NCBI GenBank assembly: GCA_902492015.1
Contig: CABUJR010000006.1
Span: 1-64,000 of the forward strand
Direction: 5' to 3'
DNA: 64,000 nucleotides
Origin: an uncultured Eubacteriales bacterium
GTDB lineage: Bacteria > Bacillota > Clostridia > TANB77 > CAG-508
Shown here: piece after piece, positions 58,272 through 64,000 of the stretch
How the letters are laid out: each line of letters begins with the position of its first letter
Numbering within the stretch: position 1 is the stretch's first letter
Program-made: the position numbers and the translations under genes
Notes under the pieces: model-generated
What the model was told of the DNA's origin: nothing
The model's database searches: none
What the model saw: only the letters and a program-made list of their open reading frames with translations

Positions 58272-60716
58272 TTAAAATTTTCCATTTGTGTAATCTGGTC
58301 CTTCAAAACAGCTACCTTGTTTAACAGTATCAATAATTTTTTGAATTTCATCAATATTTTCATCTAAAATATCAATACGGATAGAAGTTGATAAAATATC
58401 ATCATATTTTACAGATAGTGTTTTACTATTAAACATTGTTGTTATAGTTGAAGTATTATCAGGTAAAATTCTAAACTTAAATCCTAATCTATCTTTTAAA
58501 TAAAAGATATTATTATTTTTGCAAAGCTGTTTACAATCTTTATAACATCTGTTAGATTCTCCAAGATAACAATAATTATTTGTCATAACAGGTATTTTTC
58601 CATAAACGATTACTTCTGAAAGTATGCAAGATTTATTTAATACATCATTTATTTCAAATTTATTTAATTCTGGTGAAACAGTATATGCAGAAAAACCTAA
58701 TTCTTTTAATTTATTTATAGAATAATTGTTATAAATATTCAAAGTAAAGTTTCCAATGTTTTCTAATTCTAAATCAGATATTTTTTCTAATTGAGATAAA
58801 TGAGATACAATAAATCCTTTTATAGAAAAACTTTGTTTAATTTTTTTAAAATCTATATATTTTAGTTTATTATCTTTTATAATGTTCGGAAGATATATGT
58901 AAGTATTAAACCTATTTGCAAGTGATTTAAGTAGGTTTTCATAGTTTTTATCTAAAAAATAATTTAAAGGTATGTAAAGTCTATCTATATTTGATATTTC
59001 TAAATAATTAATATCTAATTTTAATATATTTAAAAGTAGAGATATTTTCTTAGATTTAGAATTATCTAGTAGAGTAGGAGATACATATTGAAGTTCTACA
59101 TTTTCTAAATTATGCTTATATTTATTTAAAACTAATTCTTCTAAAGCATTTAAAACCTTTCTTCTTAGTTCATTAAGAGCTCCAGTTTGTACAAATAAAT
59201 TTTTATCTAAATTAACAAAAAGGTTTTCAAATTCAAATTCAGTATTTCCAGTTTTGGAAATTTGCTCTATAAGCTTATCTTTTGTAAGTGGTTGTCTTAA
59301 AGCTTTTTGAGGTATAGTAGAAGTAGTTAAATTCACTTCTAAATCTTTATAAAAACCATCATCTGACCAGACTTTAAGAGAGATTGGAGTTTTTGATTTT
59401 ACAGTAATTTCTCCATTTATTTTGACTTTTTTTAAGTTTTTATCTTCTTTAAAAGAAGGAGCTATGTATTTATTTAATTTTGAATCTTCTATTTTATATA
59501 TTTTAGAACCAGTATATATTTTGCCTTTCATTCTACCAATTTTTACAGTATGTCCAGCATCTAGACTTTCATAATTTTGGTTATTTATCATCAATTCAGA
59601 AATAGTATAATTTTCATCATTAATAGAAATTTTATCTCCAATAGATAAAGAATTTTCAAGAGTTAAAGTTATGTGTCCTTTATTTTCATTTATATTAGAA
59701 ATAGTTCCAACATAAATACCCATATTATTTGGCTTTTCTTTGAAAATAATATTTTTATTAGGTGAAGAACTAAAATGTCCACTAGAAAATCCTCCACGAT
59801 TAAATACTTGAGTTATTTCTTCTTTATCAGATAGCCCAGTTTCATTATTTATACTTTCTAAGTTTTTATTTATTAATTGTTTTAAAGTTTCATTATCTAA
59901 ATTCATATTGTTAAAAATTAAATCAATATATTTTCTATAAAATCTTGTAACAACAGCAACATAAGTTGGAGTTTTCATTCGTCCTTCTATTTTTAAAGAA
60001 GATATACCTGATTTTATAAGTTCAGGTAAAAAAGTGACTCCAAAATTATCTCTAGGACTAAGAATGTATCCTTTATTTAGAACTAATTCTTTATTATCTG
60101 CCTCTTCAATAAGTTCATATTGCAATCTACATGGTTGTGCACAAAGTCCGCGATTACCAGAACGACCACCTATCATACTAGAAAGTAAGCATTGCCCAGA
60201 ATATGAAATACAAAGAGCTCCATGAATAAAAATTTCAAGTTCTAGTTTTGTGTTTTCACGAATATACTGAATTTCTTCTAAAGAAAGTTCACGAGAAAGT
60301 ACAACTCTAGAGAAACCAGCTTTCTCGAGTTGATTAACACCGTCTAAATTATGAACTGTCATTTGCGTACTAGCATGTAATGGTATTTCTGGATGATTTT
60401 TATGCAAATAGCCTGCAAGTCCTAAATCTTGAACAATAATTGCATCTACTCCAAAATTATAAGCATTTATGGCTAAGTTTACAGCCTGATTAAATTCATC
60501 ATTTTTTAACAAAGTATTTAAAGCAAGATGTACTTTAACATTCCTTAATTTTGCATAACAGATTGCCTCATATAATTCATTATTATCAAAATTTTTTGCT
60601 CTAGCTCTGGCACTAAATGTAGAAGCACCTAAATAAACGGCGTCAGCTCCATTTTGTACAGCAGCTTTTAGACACTCAAAGTCTCCAACAGGAGATAGTA
60701 ATTCTATTTTTTCCAT
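58272..60716 (-). CDS. U32 family peptidase with DUF3656 domain (RlhA-like)
   Basis: 814 residues from ATG 60716 (AAAGGA upstream; the frame is open to 60833 but those residues are not family-like). U32 domain: ELLSPVGDFECLKAAVQNGA, ASTQMTVHNLDGV, and the Cys cluster HGALCISYSGQC/RGLCAQPCR for an iron-sulphur centre; SSLKIEGRMKTPTYVA; then a DUF3656 region and a C-terminal Cys group (YCYLGESNRCYKDCKQLC). E. coli relatives RlhA and TrhP hydroxylate rRNA or tRNA using prephenate; RlhA has the DUF3656 part. So an RNA hydroxylation role is likelier than proteolysis. Confidence 0.88.
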   Translation of the reverse strand: MEKIELLSPVGDFECLKAAVQNGADAVYLGASTFSARARAKNFDNNELYEAICYAKLRNVKVHLALNTLLKNDEFNQAVNLAINAYNFGVDAIIVQDLGLAGYLHKNHPEIPLHASTQMTVHNLDGVNQLEKAGFSRVVLSRELSLEEIQYIRENTKLELEIFIHGALCISYSGQCLLSSMIGGRSGNRGLCAQPCRLQYELIEEADNKELVLNKGYILSPRDNFGVTFLPELIKSGISSLKIEGRMKTPTYVAVVTRFYRKYIDLIFNNMNLDNETLKQLINKNLESINNETGLSDKEEITQVFNRGGFSSGHFSSSPNKNIIFKEKPNNMGIYVGTISNINENKGHITLTLENSLSIGDKISINDENYTISELMINNQNYESLDAGHTVKIGRMKGKIYTGSKIYKIEDSKLNKYIAPSFKEDKNLKKVKINGEITVKSKTPISLKVWSDDGFYKDLEVNLTTSTIPQKALRQPLTKDKLIEQISKTGNTEFEFENLFVNLDKNLFVQTGALNELRRKVLNALEELVLNKYKHNLENVELQYVSPTLLDNSKSKKISLLLNILKLDINYLEISNIDRLYIPLNYFLDKNYENLLKSLANRFNTYIYLPNIIKDNKLKYIDFKKIKQSFSIKGFIVSHLSQLEKISDLELENIGNFTLNIYNNYSINKLKELGFSAYTVSPELNKFEINDVLNKSCILSEVIVYGKIPVMTNNYCYLGESNRCYKDCKQLCKNNNIFYLKDRLGFKFRILPDNTSTITTMFNSKTLSVKYDDILSTSIRIDILDENIDEIQKIIDTVKQGSCFEGPDYTNGKF

Positions 60717-60917
60717 ATTTATATATCCTTTCAGGCATTTAACGCAAGTTACATCTATTATTAATATATGTACATATATATAATAACTTAAAAATATTAA
60801 TATATCAACATATATTATATTTTTTTGTAACATTTTGAATACAAAATTTTGTTTGGCTTGGCTGTTAGAACAAGTAAAATTTATTATATAGCTGTATATA
60901 AAGCGATAATCTAGTAA

Positions 60918-61016
60918 GATGAGTATTTAAGAAAAAAACATTTTGTTGGATATATCACATATGAACTCGACGTGGTAACAGATGGAAATGTTAAGAAGCT
61001 TAAAGAGGAAGACTAG
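60918..61016 (+). pseudogene. C-terminal remnant of a GC-richer gene
   Basis: An open stretch without start codon ends YELDVVTDGNVKKLKEED then TAG (61014-61016). Codons CTC GAC GTG and AAG AAG CTT contrast with the AT-rich flanks, and a GC-containing hairpin follows, as after the intact GC-richer genes. Upstream of about 60945 the sequence is AT-rich and not protein-like. I interpret it as the tail of a deleted gene; family unknown. Confidence 0.5.
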
Positions 61017-61040
61017 GATATAAAAAAGTAAAAGAAGAGT

Positions 61041-61070
61041 AGAGCAGATTTCTCGTCTGCTCTATAAAAT
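61041..61070 (+). terminator. hairpin after the gene remnant
   Basis: AGAGCAGA 61041-61048 and TCTGCTCT 61056-61063 with loop TTTCTCG; the U-tract is poor (ATAAAAT). Could also end the minus-strand gene at 61087. Confidence 0.55.
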
Positions 61071-61086
61071 ATTTGCCATATAAAAT

Positions 61087-61875
61087 TTAATTAGTATCTT
61101 TTGAAGAGTTATTTATTATTGTCTCCTTCATTTCATCACTTAACTCTAAAGAATCTTCAAGGGTATCAAATTGATATCCAGTATATATTTTTGAATATTC
61201 TAATTTATTATGATTATTGTAGTGTTCTTCTTTATTCAATAAACCATTATATGTATTAATATATATTAAAATTTTTTCATAAGTTTCATTACCATTTGTA
61301 CTTAATCCATCGTTATCTTCAAATATAAAATCATTATAGTTAAAATCAATTTTTATTATTTTAGTTGGATTTAATAAAAATGAGATATTATAAAATTTTT
61401 TTAAGTTTTTATTCACTAACTCATAAGGAGAGCTAGATTCATAAGAAAAGCCTTCTTCATAATTGTAATCATGAGTTAAATCTTCAATGCTAGTTAAACC
61501 TTGGGCCTCATTAAAGTCATAACAATCAGTGTAGCTAGCTTTATTTTCAGGATTTGTATAATACCAAGAATTGACAACTTTATGATAATTAGTTATCGAA
61601 CATTCAGAAGAAATATCATTTTTAAATTGAATATTGCTTTCTGTGAAAGATGGTTTATGTATAATTTCATCGTTTTCAATATCAATAGAAGTTATATCAA
61701 AATATGCATTACACAAATACATATAATTATTGGAATCCTTTATTTTCCCAATTTTGAAAGATATATAACTCATAATAAAAGCTTTATAAATTATTGTTAA
61801 AAAATATAAAATAAGTAATATCAAGATTATATTTCTAATTAATTTTAATATACTAAATTTTTTATTCTTTTCCAT
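61087..61875 (-). CDS. membrane-anchored hypothetical protein
   Basis: 262 residues; GGAGG precedes the ATG on the minus strand. Basic N-terminus, one membrane helix about 12-36, then an acidic, Tyr/Asn/Ser-rich extracellular part (SSECSITNYHKVVNSWYYTN, YNYEEGFSYESSSPYE) and a C-terminal helical tail. Three Cys lie in the extracellular part. No family recognised. Monocistronic on the minus strand; AT-rich host codons. Confidence 0.6.
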   Translation of the reverse strand: MEKNKKFSILKLIRNIILILLILYFLTIIYKAFIMSYISFKIGKIKDSNNYMYLCNAYFDITSIDIENDEIIHKPSFTESNIQFKNDISSECSITNYHKVVNSWYYTNPENKASYTDCYDFNEAQGLTSIEDLTHDYNYEEGFSYESSSPYELVNKNLKKFYNISFLLNPTKIIKIDFNYNDFIFEDNDGLSTNGNETYEKILIYINTYNGLLNKEEHYNNHNKLEYSKIYTGYQFDTLEDSLELSDEMKETIINNSSKDTN

Positions 61876-62008
61876 ATAAATTTCCTCCTTTGTATAAAGA
61901 GTCTACATATATATTATACCACAATCGGCTTGAAATAGCAAATTATAGAGAGTTTAGAAACATTTAAATAGATTAAAAAATTAATAAATATAAAACTAAA
62001 AAATAAGG

Positions 62009-62037
62009 TTTACAAATTATAATTTTATATATAAAAT
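62009..62037 (+). promoter_or_regulatory. promoter of the GLUG-repeat gene
   Basis: TTTACA 62009-62014, 17-bp spacer, TAAAAT 62032-62037. Confidence 0.65.
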
Positions 62038-62066
62038 AGATTATATTTGAAAGGTAGGTAATTAAT

Positions 62067-63779
62067 TTGGGAATAGGAAGAAGAGAGGTAGAAAGAAAAG
62101 ATAGAAAAGTTAATATATTAAAAATACTTATAGTTATAATACTTATAGTAGCTGTAATTGTTGGAATATATTTTCTTGTAAAAAATCTTGGAAAACAAAG
62201 CAATGAGGATTATAATAAAAAAATTGAAGATGCTTTAGTTGAAGAGGTTGAAGAAGTAGAAAAGAAAACTATTGAAGAAATAGTATCAGAATTTGGCGGA
62301 GAAATAAAAGAACAAGTAAATGATGATACATATTATATTATGAAAGATGGAAAAGAATATACTGCATACCTAGATGGAGATGTAGTAGAAGGAAGAATTG
62401 CAATTTGGAATGGTACTGCAAGTCAACCTGCTGTTGACGAGGCAGGAAATTTAAATATTTATAATGCAGAAGAATTAAAATGGGTTGCAGATCAAGTTAT
62501 TTCTGGTGCTAAAAATTTTAGTGGTGTAACAATTACTTTAAGACAACATATAGATTTAAGTGGAAGAAAAAATGATGATGGTAGTTGGTCTGGTACTATT
62601 TGGACACCAATAGTTGGTTTTTTAGATGAATTACCAAAAACTGAAGATACAAATCAAACACAAAATCAAGTAGTAGAAGACACAACAGTTCAAGATGATT
62701 CTGTTAATATAACTAAGGAAAATTTAAAAAGATTTGCTGGTGTATTTAATGGCAATGGATTTTCTATAAGAGGGTTAAATATTGATTCAGATAAAAGATA
62801 TGAAGGTTTATTTGGATTTAATGCAGGTATAATTTCAAACTTAACAATTAAAAATAGTAACATCAAAGGTGGCACAGGAGTCGGAGCAATAGCAGGTTTG
62901 AACAGTGGAACAATAGAAAATTGTTATCTTGAAAATGTTGAAGTTAAAGGTAATGAAAAAGTTGGTGGGTTTGCTGGAATTAGTATGGAAAATTCTAGAA
63001 TAGATGGTTGCAATATAACTGGAGATAATACTTTTGTTTATGCTGACAAATATGCTGGCGGAATTATTGGTTATACAAATAATAATGCAACAATATTAAA
63101 CTGTTCTAATAGAGCAAATGTTACTGGAAAAGATTATGTTGGAGGAATTTCAGGAATTATATTCTATGGTACTACAGTTCAAAGTTCTTCTAATATGGCT
63201 ATAAATGTTGTTGGTGAAAATTATGTTGGAGGTATAGCTGGTTATTCTCTAGCTCAAATTCAAAATAGCTATAATCACAATTCAGAAGACAAAAAAGGTA
63301 TTGTAAGTGGAAATAATTATGTTGGTGGAATAGTGGGATTAAATTATACCATGGGAAATATAACAGATTCTTATAATAGTGGAGAAATAATTATAAAAGC
63401 AGATAATGGCGGAGGTATTGCAGGATTAAATAATGCAAGCATTAGCAATACATATAACACAGGAAAAATAACTGCTGAAGAAGCAACTGGAATTAAGATA
63501 GGAGGCATCTGTGGTCAAAACATATCTGAAAGCTATATATATACTTCTTATAATATTGGCGATATAATTGTAAAAAATGCTGGTGATGGAGTTGTTGGAG
63601 CAAATTTCGGAACAATAGAAAACTGTTTTTATCTAGATACTACAATTAATTCACAAAATACAGAAAATGCTAAGACTGATAATGATATGAAAACTGGTAT
63701 TTTATCAAATTTAGGAGAATCATTTAAAGAAGATGCTGAAAATAAAAATTCAGGTTATCCAATACTTGCATGGCAATAA
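62067..63779 (+). CDS. membrane-anchored GLUG-repeat surface protein
   Basis: 570 residues from TTG 62067 behind AAGGTAGG. N-terminal signal anchor about 18-42, an acidic coil (EEVEEVEKKTIEEI), then a beta-rich region with LRQHIDLSGR and WTPIVGF, and from about 210 to the end repeated GLUG-like units (GVGAIAGLNSGTIENCY, KVGGFAGISMENSRIDGC, YVGGISGIIFYGTTVQ, YVGGIAGYSLAQIQNSY, GGGIAGLNNASISNTYN). Such repeats form beta-solenoids in adhesins and surface proteins of Firmicutes. No LPXTG anchor; held by the N-terminal helix. Confidence 0.85.
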   Translation: MGIGRREVERKDRKVNILKILIVIILIVAVIVGIYFLVKNLGKQSNEDYNKKIEDALVEEVEEVEKKTIEEIVSEFGGEIKEQVNDDTYYIMKDGKEYTAYLDGDVVEGRIAIWNGTASQPAVDEAGNLNIYNAEELKWVADQVISGAKNFSGVTITLRQHIDLSGRKNDDGSWSGTIWTPIVGFLDELPKTEDTNQTQNQVVEDTTVQDDSVNITKENLKRFAGVFNGNGFSIRGLNIDSDKRYEGLFGFNAGIISNLTIKNSNIKGGTGVGAIAGLNSGTIENCYLENVEVKGNEKVGGFAGISMENSRIDGCNITGDNTFVYADKYAGGIIGYTNNNATILNCSNRANVTGKDYVGGISGIIFYGTTVQSSSNMAINVVGENYVGGIAGYSLAQIQNSYNHNSEDKKGIVSGNNYVGGIVGLNYTMGNITDSYNSGEIIIKADNGGGIAGLNNASISNTYNTGKITAEEATGIKIGGICGQNISESYIYTSYNIGDIIVKNAGDGVVGANFGTIENCFYLDTTINSQNTENAKTDNDMKTGILSNLGESFKEDAENKNSGYPILAWQ

Positions 63780-63873
63780 TAAAAAATTTAAAAGTTTGAA
63801 TTTTACATATTAATAAATTTAAGAAAAAAGTCGAAAAATAGAGAAAAAACTTTTATAAAACTTTAAAAAAAGC

Positions 63874-63902
63874 TTGCAATTACTGGAAAATAAGTATATA
63901 AT
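63874..63902 (+). promoter_or_regulatory. promoter of the next operon (probable infC)
   Basis: TTGCAA 63874-63879, 17-bp spacer, TATAAT 63897-63902. Confidence 0.75.
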
Positions 63903-63928
63903 ATTAATGTCTTAAAATAATGTGCTAG

Positions 63929-63953
63929 AAGAGTGGGAGCAAATCCCACTCTT
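63929..63953 (+). promoter_or_regulatory. leader hairpin upstream of the probable infC
   Basis: AAGAGTGGGA and TCCCACTCTT form a perfect 10-bp stem with a GCAAA-type loop, preceded by GTGCTAGA. Firmicutes infC-rpmI-rplT transcripts often begin with a hairpin of this kind; ribosomal-protein L20 feedback is known for that operon, but the site is not shown here. Confidence 0.5.
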
Positions 63954-63987
63954 TACTAATGTAATCAAGCTTTTAGGAGGTGAAATC

Positions 63988-64000
63988 TTGGCATCAAATA
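63988..64000 (+). CDS. infC: start of a gene, probably translation initiation factor IF-3
   Basis: Strong SD TAGGAGGTG 63975-63982 with TTG GCA TCA AAT A... at 63988. Only four codons are present. The non-ATG start with this leader arrangement is usual for infC in Clostridia, so the name is an inference from context only. Confidence 0.4.

Noticed and set aside
61501..61800. 99-residue + strand open frame opposite the hypothetical gene at 61087-61875
   Set aside because: No SD and protein composition typical of an antisense frame; the minus-strand gene has a good SD and a signal anchor.

Overview
The window is a very AT-rich chromosomal segment of a low-GC, Gram-positive anaerobe, most likely an uncultured-type gut Clostridia. 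The basis is Firmicutes-style Shine-Dalgarno sequences and sigma-A promoters, a spoIIM gene (endospore-forming lineage), a superoxide reductase, a GGGtGRt-family gene tail, the non-mevalonate gene ispG, and a host codon choice dominated by A/T-ending codons. I cannot name a species. Almost all genes are on the + strand in short operons separated by clear intrinsic terminators. No rRNA, tRNA, CRISPR array, transposase or prophage block was seen.

Layout. 0-9.5 kb: tail of a GGGtGRt gene, Nudix, an ABC exporter pair, an ABC-F ribosome-protection gene behind a leader-peptide attenuator, a polysaccharide deacetylase, a LysR regulator, and a DUF3737 / cyclophilin-like / membrane-anchored flavodoxin operon. 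9.5-18.4 kb: frameshifted HxlR and hydrolase-like genes, a zinc-macrodomain plus class M sirtuin pair, an NMN-adenylyltransferase-like gene, and a two-component system (kinase frameshifted) next to a MacB/FtsX-type ABC transporter. 18.4-35 kb: CofE-like ligase, rRNA pseudouridine synthase, HD protein, a membrane thiol relay (tethered thioredoxin, CcdA, TrxA), patatin, AI-2E permease, an acetyltransferase, a BceRS-like pair, VanY, an EamA permease, apt-mtnN, superoxide reductase, a FAD oxidoreductase, an IDI-like Nudix and rnpB. 35-48 kb: DAHP synthase behind a Phe/Tyr-rich leader peptide, EndoQ-spoIIM-xerD, pepV, AlaX-L, rlmH, truB, ispG. 48-64 kb: S66 peptidase, acyltransferase, a DUF2207-C protein, a YvyF-like protein, tyrS, a radical SAM enzyme with a Cys-rich membrane partner, a U32 peptidase, a GLUG-repeat surface protein and the probable infC start.

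Most notable signals: (1) the radical SAM/SPASM enzyme and, one base later, a membrane protein whose predicted cytosolic tail carries eight Cys including a C-A-C-A-C-A-C run, a candidate new modified-protein system; (2) a 47-codon leader with 16 Phe/Tyr codons in front of a terminator and the DAHP synthase gene, an apparent ribosome-mediated attenuator in a Firmicute; (3) a 9-codon leader plus terminator/antiterminator before the ABC-F gene; (4) a family of intergenic repeats that each start at the U-tract of an intrinsic terminator; (5) a set of clearly GC-richer genes, each a separate unit with its own near-consensus promoter, strong ribosome binding site and usually its own terminator, scattered among AT-rich host genes, plus one probable decayed remnant; (6) a 192-bp fold-back element whose right end supplies part of a promoter.
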